From: Ridgeia piscesae
Taxonomy: Eukaryota; Annelida; Polychaeta; Sabellida; Siboglinidae
Direction: 5' to 3'
DNA length: 64,000 nt
Assembly (NCBI GenBank): GCA_025642075.2
Contig: JAODUO010000428.1
Span: 1 to 64,000, forward strand
Shown: piece after piece, positions 48,545 to 58,555 of the stretch
Numbering within the stretch: position 1 is the stretch's first letter
Layout: each line of letters opens with the position of its first letter
Notes under the pieces: generated by a model
What the model saw: the letters and a program-made list of their open reading frames with translations, nothing else
Told to the model about the DNA's origin: nothing
The model's database searches: none
Translations under genes and position numbers: made by a program

Positions 48545-51500
48545 ACCGAGTAAACAGGCGTGGTTGTTGTGTTTTAGAACCGAGTAAACAGATGTGGTTG
48601 TTGTGTTTTAGAACCGAGTAAACAGATGTGGTTGTTGTGTTTTAGAACCGAGTAAACAGATGTGGTTGTTGTGTTGTAGAACCGAGTAAACAGATGTGGT
48701 TGTTGTGTTTTAGAACCGAGTAAACAGATGTGGTTGTTGTGTTTTAGAACCGAGTAAACAGATGTGGTTGTTGTGTTTTAGAACCGAGTAAACAGATGTG
48801 GTTGTTGTGTTTTAGAACTGAGTAAACAGATGTGGTTGTTGTGTTTTAGAACTGAGTAAACAGACGTGGTTGTTGTGTTTTAGAACCGAGTAAACAGACG
48901 TGGTTGTTGTGTTTTAGAACCAAGTAAACAGATGTGGTTGTTGTGTTTTAGAACCAAGTAAACAGATGTGGTTGTTGTGTTTTAGACCTGAGTAAACAGG
49001 CTTGGTTGTTGTGTTGTAGAACCAAGTAAACAGATGTGGTTGTTGTGTTTTAGACCTGAGTAAACAGACGTGGTTGTTGTGTTGTAGAACCGAGTAAACA
49101 GATGTGGTTGTGTTTTAGAACCAAGTAAACAGATGTGGTTGTTGTGTTTTAGAACCGAGTAAACAGACGTGGTTGTTGTGTTTTAGAACCGAGTAAACAG
49201 ACGTGGTTGTTGTGTTGTAGAACCAAGTAAACAGACGTGGTTGTTGTGTTTTAGAACCGAGTAAATAGATGTGGTTGTTGTGTTGTAGAACCGTGTAAAC
49301 AGATGTGATTGTTGTGTTTTAGAACTGTGTAAACAGACGTGGTTGTTGTGTTTTAGAACCGTGTAGGCAGATGTGGTTGTTGTGTTTTAGAAGTGTGTAA
49401 ACAGACATGGTTGTTGTATTTTAGAACTGAGTAAACAAATGTGGTTGTTGTGTTTTAAAACTGAGTAAACAGATGTGGTTGTTGTGTCTTAGAACTGAGT
49501 AAACAGATGTGGTTGTTGTGTCTTAGAACTGAGTAAACAGATGTGGTTGTTGTGTCTTAGAACTGAGTAAACAGATGTGGTTGTTGTGTTTTAGAACTGA
49601 GTAAACAGAGGTGGTTGTTGTGTTTTAGAACTGAGTAAACAGAGGTGGTTGTTGTGTTTTAGAACTGAGTAAACAGATGTTGTTGTGTTTTAGACCTGAG
49701 TAAACAGACGTGGTTGTTGTGTTTTAGAACTGAGTAAACAGATGTGGTTGTTGTGTTTTAGAACTGAGTAAACAGATGTGGTTGTTGTGTTTTAGAACTG
49801 AGTAAACAGACGTGGTTGTTGTGTTTTAGAACTGAGTAAACAGAGGTGGTTGTTGTGTTTTAGAACTGAGTAAACAGATGTTGTTGTGTTTTAGAACCGA
49901 GTAAACAGATGTGGTTGTTGTGTTTTAGAACTGAGTAAACAGATGTGGTTGTTGTGTTTTAGAACTGAGTAAACAGATGTGGTTGTTGTGTTTTAGAACT
50001 GAGTAAACAGATGTGGTTGTTGTGTTTTAGAACTGAGTAAACAGATGTGGTTGTTGTGTTTTAGAACTGAGTAAACAGAGGTGGTTGTTGTGTTTTAGAA
50101 CTGAGTAAACAGAGGTGGTTGTTGTGTTTTAGAACTGAGTAAACAGAGGTGGTTGTTGTGTTTTAGAACTGAGTAAACAGATGTGGTTGTTGTGTTTTAG
50201 AACTGAGTAAACAGATGTGGTTGTTGTGTTTTAGAACTGAGTAAACAGATGTGGTTGTTGTGTTTTAGAACTGAGTAAACAGAGGTGGTTGTTGTGTTTT
50301 AGAACTGAGTAAACAGAGGTGGTTGTTGTGTTTTAGAACTGAGTAAACAGATGTGGTTGTTGTGTTTTAGAACTGAGTAAACAGAGGTGGTTGTTGTGTT
50401 TTAGAACTGAGTAAACAGAGGTGGTTGTTGTGTTTTAGAACTGAGTAAACAGATGTGGTTGTGTTTTAGACCTGAGTAAACAGACGTGGTTGTTGTGTTT
50501 TAGAACTGAGTAAACAGAGGTGGTTGTTGTGTTTTAGAACTGAGTAAACAGAGGTGGTTGTTGTGTTTTAGAACTGAGTAAACAGAGGGTGGTTGTTGTG
50601 TTTTAGAACTGAGTAAACAGATGTGGTTGTTGTGTTTTAGAACTGAGTAAACAGAGTGGTTGTTGTGTTTTAGAACTGAGTAAACAGAGGGTTGTTGTGT
50701 TTTAGAACTGAGTAAACAGATGTGGTTGTTGTGTTTTAGAACTGAGTAAACAGAGGTGGTTGTTGTGTTTTAGAACTGAGTAAACAGAGGTGGTTGTTGT
50801 GTTTTAGAACTGAGTAAACAGACGTGGTTGTTGTGTTTTAGAACTGAGTAAACAGATGTGGTTGTTGTGTTTTAGAACTGAGTAAACAGATGTGGTTGTT
50901 GTGTTTTAGAACTGAGTAAACAGATGTGGTTGTTGTGTTTTAGAACTGAGTAAACAGAGGTGGTTGTTGTGTTTTAGAACTGAGTAAACAGATGTGGTTG
51001 TTGTGTTTTAGAACTGAGTAAACAGATGTGGTTGTTGTGTTTTAGAACTGAGTAAACAGATGTGGTTGTTGTGTTTTAGAACTGAGTAAACAGAGGTGGT
51101 TGTTGTGTTTTAGAACTGAGTAAACAGAGTGGTTGTGTTTTAGAAAACAGATGTGGTTGTTGTGTTTTAGAACTGAGTAAACAGATGTGGTTGTTGTGTT
51201 TTAGAACTGAGTAAACAGATGTGGTTGTTGTGTTTTAGAACTGAGTAAACAGATGTGGTTGTTGTGTTTTAGAACTGAGTAAACAGAGGTGGTTGTTGTG
51301 TTTTAGAACTGAGTAAACAGATGTGGTTGTTGTGTTTTAGAACTGAGTAAACAGATGTGGTTGTTGTGTTTTAGAACTGAGTAAACAGAGGTGGTTGTTG
51401 TGTTTTAGAACTGAGTAAACAGAGGTGGTTGTTGTGTTTTAGAACTGAGTAAACAGAGGTGGTTGTTGTGTTTTAGAACTGAGTAAACAGAGGTGGTTGT

Positions 51501-51578
51501 TGTGTTTTAGAACTGAGTAAACAGACGTGGTTGTTGTGTTTTAGAACTGAGTAAACAGACGTGGTTGTTGTGTTTTAG
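48545..51578 (+). repeat. furin: 34-bp minisatellite made of exon B's 3' splice site (about 88 units)
   Basis: Unit: GTAAACAGATGTGGTTGTTG, TGTTTTAG, AACCGA/AACTGA. The last unit's GTGGTTGTTGTGTTTTAG is exon B's real acceptor and its AACCG is the exon's first five bases. Upstream units are therefore near-perfect copies of the acceptor. Early units keep AACCGA; most later ones read AACTGA. Confidence 0.96.
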
Positions 51579-51707
51579 AACCGCGGCCACAGCCTCGACA
51601 TGAATGTCATCCCAGTGTGGAAGAAAGGTTACACAGGAAAGGGCATTGTTGTTACGATTCTCGATGACGGCATAGAGAAAAACCACCCAGATCTCAAGAG
51701 AAATTAT
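51579..51707 (+). CDS. furin: Furin-like exon B: start of catalytic domain, catalytic Asp
   Basis: The exon is 43 codons, phase 0 at both ends; the acceptor is tgttttag and the donor gtgagt. It encodes [14 protein letters not shown], then [18 protein letters not shown], then NHPDLKRNY. The first Asp of LDDG (51663-51665) is the catalytic Asp of the subtilase triad. The following [10 protein letters not shown] is the family signature. The start is fixed by joining to WYL of exon A and by the furin pattern WYL-x-LDMNV. The 3 kb before this exon is a 34-bp tandem array whose unit contains this exon's own acceptor and first 5 bases, so the true acceptor follows about 88 lookalikes. Confidence 0.96.
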
Positions 51708-51804
51708 GTGAGTGTTGACCAACTGTGTGTTCCTGCTGACTTGTCCACTTCCTGTCCTCTCTTGCACAGCTGTACACCCTGTGACCCACTACCCTACTGT
51801 CAGA
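51708..51804 (+). other. furin: Unique intron start after exon B
   Basis: Donor gtgagt followed by about 95 bp of unique sequence before the 25-bp array. A decayed copy of this piece lies at 52381-52500. Confidence 0.7.
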
Positions 51805-53290
51805 TAGATGGTAGTTTTGTGACATTAGGTAGACAGTAGTTTTGTGACATCAGGTAGACGGTAGTTTTGTGACATCAGGTTGACAGTAGTTTTGTGACAT
51901 CAGGTTGACGGTAGTTTTGTGACATCAGGTAGACAGTAGTTTTGTGACATCAGGTAGACGGTAGTTTTGTGACATCAGGTTGACGGTAGTTTTGTGACAT
52001 CAGGTAGACGGTAGTTTTGTGACATCAGGTTGACGGTAGTTTTGTGACATCAGGTTAACGGTAGTTTTGTGACATCAGGTTAACGGTAGTTTTGTGACAT
52101 CAGGTAGACGGTAGTTTTGTGACATCAGGTAGACAGTAGTTTTGTGACATCAGGTAGACGGTAGTTTTGTGACATCAGGTTGACGGTAGTTTTGTGACAT
52201 CAGGTAGACGTAGTTTTGTGACATCAGGTTGACGGTAGTTTTGTGACATCAGGTAGACAGTAGTTTTGTGACATCAGGTAGACGGTAGTTTTGTGACATC
52301 AGGTAGACAGTAGTTTTGTGACATCAGGTTGACAGTAGTTTTGTGACATCAGGTAGACGGTAGTTTTGTGACATCAGGTTAGGAGGGAAAAAACCCAGAT
52401 CTATTGAGAAATCAGGTTTAGGGGTTTTTACCAAACGGTGTTCCTGCAGACTGTCCCGGTTCGGTGTTTTTGCACAGCTGACAGCTTTGTGACATCAGGT
52501 AAACCTATTTTTGTCAGATAGACGGTAGTTTTGTGACATCAGGTAGACAGGGAGTTTTGTGACATCAGGTAGACGGTAGTTTTGTGACATCAGGTAGACT
52601 GTAGTTTTGTGACATCAGGTTGACAGTAGTTTTGTGACATCAGGTAGACAGGTAGTTTTGTGACATCAGGTTGACGGTAGTTTTGTGACATCAGGTAACG
52701 GTAGTTTTGTGACATCAGTTGGTAGTTTTGTGACATCAGGTTACGTAGTTTTTGACATCAGGTGACGTAGTTTTGTGACATCAGGTTACAGTAGTTTTGT
52801 GACATCAGGTTGACAGTAGTTTTGTGACATAGGTGACAGTAGTTTTGTGACATCAGGTAGCGTAGTTTTGTGACATCAGGTAGCCTGTAGTTTTGTGACA
52901 TCAGGTTGACAGTAGTTTTGTGACATCAGGTAGACAGTAGTTTTGTGACATCAGGTTGACAGTAGTTTTGTGACATCAGGTAGACGGTAGTTTTGTGACA
53001 TCAGGTAGACGGTAGTTTTGTGACATCAGGTTGACAGGTAGTTTTGTGACATCAGGTAGACAGTAGTTTTGTGACATCAGGTAGACAGTAGTTTTGTGAC
53101 ATCAGGTAGACAGTAGTTTTGTGACATCAGGTTGACGGTAGTTTTGTGACATCAGGTTGACAGGTAGTTTTGTGACATCAGGTAGACAGTAGTTTTGTGA
53201 CATCAGATAGACGGCAGTTTTGTGACATCAGATTGACAGTAGTTTTGTGACATCAGATAGACGGCAGTTTTGTGACATCAAGTAGAAAGT
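51805..53290. repeat. 25-bp minisatellite (about 59 units)
   Basis: Unit GGTAGTTTTGTGACATCAGG with TAGAC/TTGAC. Regular to 52380 and from 52900 on, but indel-rich between 52660 and 52880, and interrupted by the exon-like patch at 52381-52500. Confidence 0.95.
52381..52500 (+). pseudogene. Decayed copy of exon B 3' end and its intron start
   Basis: Aligns by eye with 51674-51775: CCCAGATCT, GAGAAAT, ACCAA, GTGTTCCTGC, GAC, TGTCC, TTGCACAGCTG occur in the same order with indels. The donor is lost and the frame is broken. It could be a true partial duplication or a badly resolved assembly patch. Confidence 0.65.
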
Positions 53291-53384
53291 ACATTTAGTG
53301 ACATCAATTAAGAATTTCAATATATTTATTTTCATTTTACCACAGCAAGTCTGGTGCAGGTTTTTATTTTAATTAGTTCCTTGA

Positions 53385-54140
53385 AATCAGAGTCACCATG
53401 CACTAAGCACTACTTGTAGGTGCCTTGAACTCAGAGTCACTATGCACTAAGCACTACTTGTAGGTGCCTTGAAGTCAGAGTCACCATGCACTAAGCACTA
53501 CTTGTATGGTGCCTTGAAGTCAGAGTCACCATGCACTAAGCACTACTTGTTGGTGCCTTGAAGTCAGAGTCACCATGCACTAAGCACTACTTGTTGGTGC
53601 CTTGAAGTCAGTCACCATGCACTAAGCACTACTTGTTGGTGCCTTGAAGTCAGAGTCACCATGCACTAAGCACTACTTGTTGGTGCCTTGAAGTCAGAGT
53701 CACCATGCACTAAACACTACTTGTTGGTGCCTTGAAGTCAGTCACCATGCACTAAGCACTACTTGTTGTGTGCTTGAAGTCAAAGTCACCATGCACTAAG
53801 CACTACTTGTTGGTGCCTTGAAGTCAGAGTCACCATGCACTAAGCACTACTTGTTGGTGCCTTGAAGTCACCATGCACTAAGCACTACTTGTTGGTGCCT
53901 TGAAGTCAGAGTCACCATGCACTAAGCACTACTTGTAGGTGCCTTGAACTCAGAGTCACCATGCACTAAGCACTACTTGTAGGTGCCTTGAAGTCAGAGT
54001 CACCATGCACTAAGCACTACTTGTTGGTGCCTTGAAGTCAGAGTCACCATGCACTAAGCACTACTTGTAGGTGCCTTGAAGTCAGAGTCACTATGCACTA
54101 AGCACTACTTGTAGGTGCCTTGAAGTCAAGAGTCACTATG
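53385..54140. repeat. 44-bp minisatellite (about 17 units)
   Basis: Unit with GTCACCATGCACTAAGCACT and ACTTGTTGGTGCCTTGAA. The last partial unit (CACTATGCACTAAACACTG) ends about 20 nt before the acceptor of exon C. Confidence 0.95.
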
Positions 54141-54169
54141 CACTAAACACTGTAATTGTTGATCCTCAG

Positions 54170-54246
54170 GATCCTCAGGCAAGCTACGACATCAACAATG
54201 ATGATCCTGATCCTCAGCCTCGATATGATTTCAGCAACGAAAACAG
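54170..54246 (+). CDS. furin: Furin-like exon C: calcium-site segment DPQASYDIN
   Basis: The exon is 77 nt (25 codons plus 2 nt). It encodes DPQASYDINNDDPDPQPRYD followed by FSNEN and the first two bases of an Arg codon. It corresponds to the furin stretch D-P-x-A-S-x-D-x-N-x-x-D-x-D-P-x-P-R-Y, which contributes acidic calcium-binding residues near the active site. The donor is gtattt. The acceptor GATCCTCAG is followed at once by another GATCCTCAG in the exon, so a second AG lies 9 nt downstream and could drop DPQ in frame. The phase 2 end is completed by exon D (AG+A, Arg). Confidence 0.95.
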
Positions 54247-54542
54247 GTATTTTCACGCACACATTAACGTTCTGGTGGAATCTCACATTGGGCCCTTCAT
54301 TGGGCCCCTGCCTTAGACTCTGTCACTTACTTTATAGTAAATGTATCCAAGGCTTTTACATAGAAAGATAACTGATTGAAAGGTGTAATTTATGTTCATA
54401 TAATTTCAGTTTATTATAAAAACTTATATGCGTACGTTGCTGTTATTAAACCACAAGGTTAAGTTGAGATCGTGTTTAAAGTGTGTAACCGTTTAAGCTG
54501 ACTTTGGTAGTTTGATTAGTTTACGATAAGTTCCGTTTTCAG

Positions 54543-54631
54543 ACATGGTACGCGTTGTGCTGGAGAGGTGGCAGCACAAGCTGACAACCATATCTGCGGA
54601 GTCGGCATAGCATACGACGCAAGTATAGGAG
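54543..54631 (+). CDS. furin: Furin-like exon D: catalytic His ([11 protein letters not shown])
   Basis: The exon is 89 nt: 1 nt finishing Arg, 29 codons, and 1 nt opening Gly. It encodes [20 protein letters not shown] followed by GIAYDASIG. The His of HGT (54544-54546) is the catalytic His and [11 protein letters not shown] is the invariant furin-family block. It is separated from exon C by a 296-nt intron, the only intron here without an array. The donor gtacgt is followed 7 bases later by a CTCF-like motif on the minus strand (54639-54652). Paralogue assignment within the furin family is less sure than the family call. Confidence 0.96.
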
Positions 54632-55274
54632 GTACGTGGTGCCCTCTACTGGGAACTGAGTTTTTAGTAAATTATTTATGATTTGAAAATACAGGCAGGT
54701 ACACACCTGTGTGATTCTGTCACCTCAATGGAGCCTGTCCCTTGTCAGCGTTGTCATGACGCACTGAGACGACTCTGTTGATGCAAGTAAGGAATCAGAC
54801 AAGTAACTACAAGTCACATTAACTGAATCAGGAAGCAATTTATGTGCAATAAATTCTATGTACCTCAAAAATAGATTGACCCAGTCAATAGCTGGTGTCA
54901 GTTGGTGTCAGAAGTACGGACAGTTTAGGACACGGAGACAATTCAAAAGCCATAAAACACAGACTGCAGGAGTCGTCATGTCATCTTTATGTCTGTCGCT
55001 GTCCTTGGATATACTGCCGTAACAATGTTGTTAGCACTGATAATGTGTGACATATAATGTCAAATGACTGACATGAAGTATCTCCACACAGATGTCTCAG
55101 TTAACCTATGGTAAGGTGGCACCAGTAATGGCAATTAGCTCGGATACAAGACATTCACACTGAATTTCCTGTTCGAAACTGAGAAACTGACACAATGTTC
55201 AGCGACACCAGCTCATAAACAACTTGAAACAAATCACACGTCAACTGGTCAGTTTTGTCAGCACTGCAGGTTAC
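54632..55274 (+). other. furin: Low-copy part of intron D-E
   Basis: Starts at donor gtacgt. A minus-strand CTCF-like motif (CCAGTAGAGGGCAC) sits at 54639-54652. Nothing else is recognised. Confidence 0.55.
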
Positions 55275-56180
55275 GTTTACATTGTGACTTTGAAATGATA
55301 GTTGTGCATGTCATCTACATTGTGACTTTGAAATGGTAGTTGTTCATGTCATCTACATTGTGACTTTGAAATGATAGTTGTGCATGTCATCTACATTGTG
55401 ACTTTGAAATGGTAGTTGTTCATGTCATCTACATTGTGACTTTGAAATGATAGTTGTGCATGTCATCTACATTGTGACTTTGAAATGGTAGTTTTTCATG
55501 TCATCTACATTGTGACTTTGAAATGGTAGTTGTGTATGTGATCTACATTGTGACTTTGAAATGGTAGTTGTTCATGTCATCTACATTGTGACTTTGAAAT
55601 GATAGTTGTGCATGTCATCTACATTGTGACTTTGAAATGGTAGTTTTTCATGTCATCTACATTGTGACTTTGAAATGGTAGTTGTTCATGTCATTTACAT
55701 TGTGACCTTGAAATGGTAGTTGTTCATGTCATCTACAATGTAACTTTGAAATGGTAGTTGTGTGTGTCATTTACATTGTGACTTTGAAATGATAGTTGTG
55801 CATGTCATCTACATTGTAACTTTGAAATGGTAGTTGTTCATGTCATCTACATTGTGACTTTGAAATGGTAGTTGTGCATGTCATCTACATTGTGACTTTG
55901 AAATGGTAGTTGTTCATGTCATCTACATTGTGACTTTGAAATGATAGTTGTGCATGTCATCTACATTGTGACTTTGAAATGGTAGTTTTTCATGTCATCT
56001 ACATTGTGACTTTGAAATGGTAGTTGTTCATGTCATTTACATTGTGACTTTGAAATGGTAGTTGTTCATGTCATCTACAATGTGACTTTGAAATGGTAGT
56101 TGTTCGTGTCATCTACATTGTAACTTTGAAATGATAGTTGTGCATGTCATCTCCATTGTGACTTTGAAATGATAGTTGTG
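55275..56180. repeat. 38-bp minisatellite (about 24 units)
   Basis: Unit with CATCTACATTGTGACTTTGA and AATGGTAGTTGTTCATGT. Alternating GATAGTTGTGC and GGTAGTTGTTC forms suggest a 76-bp dimer in part. It ends at the acceptor region of exon E. Confidence 0.95.
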
Positions 56181-56194
56181 CGTGTGTCCACCAG

Positions 56195-56367
56195 GTGTTC
56201 GCATGTTAGACGGGGATGTGACGGATGCCGTCGAAGCGCATTCACTCAGCCTACACCCACAGCACATAGACATATACAGCGCCTCCTGGGGGCCAGATGA
56301 TGACGGCAGGACTGTCGATGGGCCAGCCACGATGGCGAAAAAGGCGTTCTATGACGGGGTCGCAAAG
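56195..56367 (+). CDS. furin: Furin-like exon [16 protein letters not shown]...[10 protein letters not shown]
   Basis: The exon is 173 nt: 2 nt finishing Gly, then 57 codons, ending in phase 0 before gtagca. It encodes [40 protein letters not shown], and [17 protein letters not shown]. In furin this part carries the substrate-pocket and calcium-site residues; the [14 protein letters not shown] run is diagnostic. The acceptor ccaccag comes about 20 bases after the end of a 38-bp tandem array that fills the preceding intron. I set the start at 56195 because G from exon D plus GT gives the conserved Gly. Confidence 0.96.
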
Positions 56368-56784
56368 GTAGCACAAATAACTAACAGCTGCTCGTTAACT
56401 ATTAAATCAAATATATTTTATTCATTCCAAATGCGAAATTAAAATGTAATGTTGAATAATTTACGTGTATGTATCACAATAATATATCACAGTTGTTGCA
56501 GAATGTTTACTGTGGTGCTGATACCGAAGAATTACCCATCCAGTGGTGCCACCTATTGAATAAAATTGGCATAAACTATACTCGCTATACTCACTAGGTG
56601 GCACTCTTACGCACGCACGCACGCACTCATACACACACACACACACACGTACAAACACATGCACACACATGCACATACACACACGTACACACACATACAC
56701 ACACGTACACACACGTTCACAAATACACAAACACAAAATGTTATCTTTGACATGTTTATTTAGTGACAGGTGTGCAATGAACTG
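56368..56784 (+). other. furin: Intron E-F start with CA repeat
   Basis: Donor gtagca; CTCF-like motifs at 56546-56559 (-) and 56591-56604 (+); imperfect (CA)n with ACGCAC at 56610-56740. Confidence 0.6.
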
Positions 56785-57396
56785 TAGATGACATGTTTGT
56801 GCTGACAGGGGCATGGTGGACTATTGATGACGTGTTTATGCTGACAGGGATGCGGTGGACTATTGATAATGTGTTTGTGCTAGCTTGGGCACGGTGGACT
56901 GTTGATGACGTGTTTGTGCTGACACGTGCGCCGTTGACTGTTGGTGACGTGTTTGTGCTGACAGGGTCGCAATGGACTGTTGATAACGTGTTTGTGCTGA
57001 CAAGGTCGCAGTGGACTGTTGATGACGACGTGTTTGTGCTGACAGGGTCGCAGTGGACTGTTGGTGACGTGTTTGTGCTGACAGGGTCGCAGTGGACTGT
57101 TGATGACGTGTTTATGCTGACAGGGTTGCGGTGGACAGTTGATGACGTGTTTGTGCTGACAGGGGCACAGTTGACTGTTGATGACGTGTTTGTGCTGACA
57201 GGAACACGGTGGACTGTTGATGATTTGTTTGTGCTGACAGGGTCGGGTTGGACTGTTGATGACTTGTTTGTGCTGACAGGAATGCAGTGCACTGTTGGTG
57301 ACATGTTTGTGCTGACATGGTCACAGTGGACTGTTGATGACATGTTTGTGCTGACATGGTCACAGTGGACTGTTGATGACATCTTTGTGCTGACAG
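56785..57396 (+). repeat. furin: 39-bp minisatellite made of exon F's 3' splice site (about 15 units)
   Basis: Unit GTTTGTGCTGACAG, GGTCGCAGTGGA, CTGTTGATGACGT. The final TTTGTGCTGACAG|GGTCGCGGTGGA is the real acceptor and start of exon F. Each unit thus copies the acceptor plus about 12 exon bases. In exon frame every unit has TGA just before the CAG. Confidence 0.96.
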
Positions 57397-57609
57397 GGTC
57401 GCGGTGGATTGGGGTCAATCTTCGTGTGGGCGTCAGGCAACGGTGGTCGCGATGGTGACAACTGCAACTGTGACGGTTACACCAACAGCATCTACACCCT
57501 GTCCATCAGCAGCGCGACGGAGGACGGTCACGTGCCGTGGTACTCGGAGGCGTGCTCGTCCACCCTCGCGACCACCTACAGCAGCGGGGCCAGCGGCGAG
57601 AAACAAGTG
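57397..57609 (+). CDS. furin: Furin-like exon F: oxyanion Asn, WASGNGG...[12 protein letters not shown]
   Basis: The exon is 71 codons, phase 0 at both ends. It encodes [40 protein letters not shown], and on to [20 protein letters not shown] and SGEKQV. The Asn of ASGNGG (57439-57441) is the oxyanion-hole residue; [12 protein letters not shown] and [12 protein letters not shown] are hallmark furin strings. The acceptor is tgctgacag and the donor gtcagt. The exon is GC-rich and codon-biased compared with its introns. The preceding 39-bp array repeats the acceptor plus about the first 12 exon bases. The following 27-30-bp array starts at the donor. Confidence 0.97.
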
Positions 57610-57905
57610 GTCAGTGGGGGGATCTCTCAAACGTGTAGCACATAGGGGGCGTCTCAGACGTGTAGCTCACAGGGGGCATATGTAACATGGTGCTCACAGG
57701 GGGCATCTGTGATATGGTGTTCACAGAGGGAATTTCCAATGTGTAGCTCACAGGGGGCATCCATAATATGGTACTCACAGGGGGCATCTATAACATGATG
57801 GGAGTGTTTCAAACGTGTAGCCCACAGGGGGCATCTCAAACGTGTAGCTCACAGGGGGCATCTCAAACGTGTAGCTCACAGGGGGCATCTATAACATGTA
57901 ACCCA
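57610..57905 (+). repeat. 27-30-bp array starting at exon F donor (about 10 units)
   Basis: Units with CACAGGGGGCATCT, CAAACGTGTAGCT or ATAACATGGTGCT. The first unit begins at the donor (gtCAGTGGGGGGATCTCTCAA). Confidence 0.9.
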
Positions 57906-58223
57906 CAGGGACATTTAAAACTTCAGTAGAATTTAGGAAAATGTTGCTCGAGTCAAAGGCAGTTATTTTATCACAAAACCTACACAACTGGGACTTTCTC
58001 AATGTACATTTGCTCTTGAAGTAACTGATGTGAAATCACAGGAATCAGTTATAGTTTTATAGTTAAGATTTGTATTCAAAATAAAAAGCGAGAAACAAGA
58101 CTTGAAATGTTATGTGTCACATATAAGTTGTTTCGTGTTGTGAACAGTGATGCCTTCAAGCTGGAGCGTTTATTTTGTCGGATGATCAAAGAAACTGACA
58201 ATGACTGTTATTGGGTGTTTCAG
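57906..58223 (+). other. furin: Low-copy end of intron F-G
   Basis: Unique AT-rich intron ending in gtgtttcag. Nothing else is recognised. Confidence 0.55.
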
Positions 58224-58324
58224 ATCACGACGGATTTGCGGAAATCATGCACAGACACACACACCGGCACCTCCGCCAGTGCCCCAATGGCTGCTGGGAT
58301 ATGTGCTCTCACGTTACAGGCAAA
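58224..58324 (+). CDS. furin: Furin-like exon G: catalytic Ser (HTGTSASAPMAAG)
   Basis: The exon is 101 nt (33 codons plus AA). It encodes ITTDLRKSCTDTHTGTSASA, then PMAAGICALTLQA, and the first two bases of Asn. The Ser of GTS (58272-58274) is the catalytic nucleophile in the subtilase signature GTSASAP-AAG. The acceptor is gtgtttcag and the donor gtgagt. The donor is also the first base run of a 40-bp tandem array (58325-58555). TTDLR-CT-HTGTSASAP matches furins across animals. Confidence 0.97.
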
Positions 58325-58555
58325 GTGAGTTCGGGCTGTTGTTTGATGGCAGGTGGCGTCATGTTTGAGTTCGGGCTGTTGTTTGATGCCAGGTGGTGTC
58401 ATGTTTGAGTTCAGGCTGTTGTTTGATACCAGATGGTGTCATGTTTGAGTTCGGGCTGTTGTTTGATGCCAGGTGGTGTCATGTTTGAGTTCGGGCTGTT
58501 GTTTGATGCCAGATGGTGTCATGTTTGAGTTCGGGCTGTTGTTTGATACCAGGTT
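58325..58555 (+). repeat. 40-bp array starting at exon G donor (about 6 units)
   Basis: Unit GAGTTCGGGCTGTTGTTTGA, TGCCAGGTGGTGTCATGTTT. The first copy begins at the donor itself (GTGAGTTCGGGCTG); later copies read TTTGAGTTCGGG. Confidence 0.93.
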
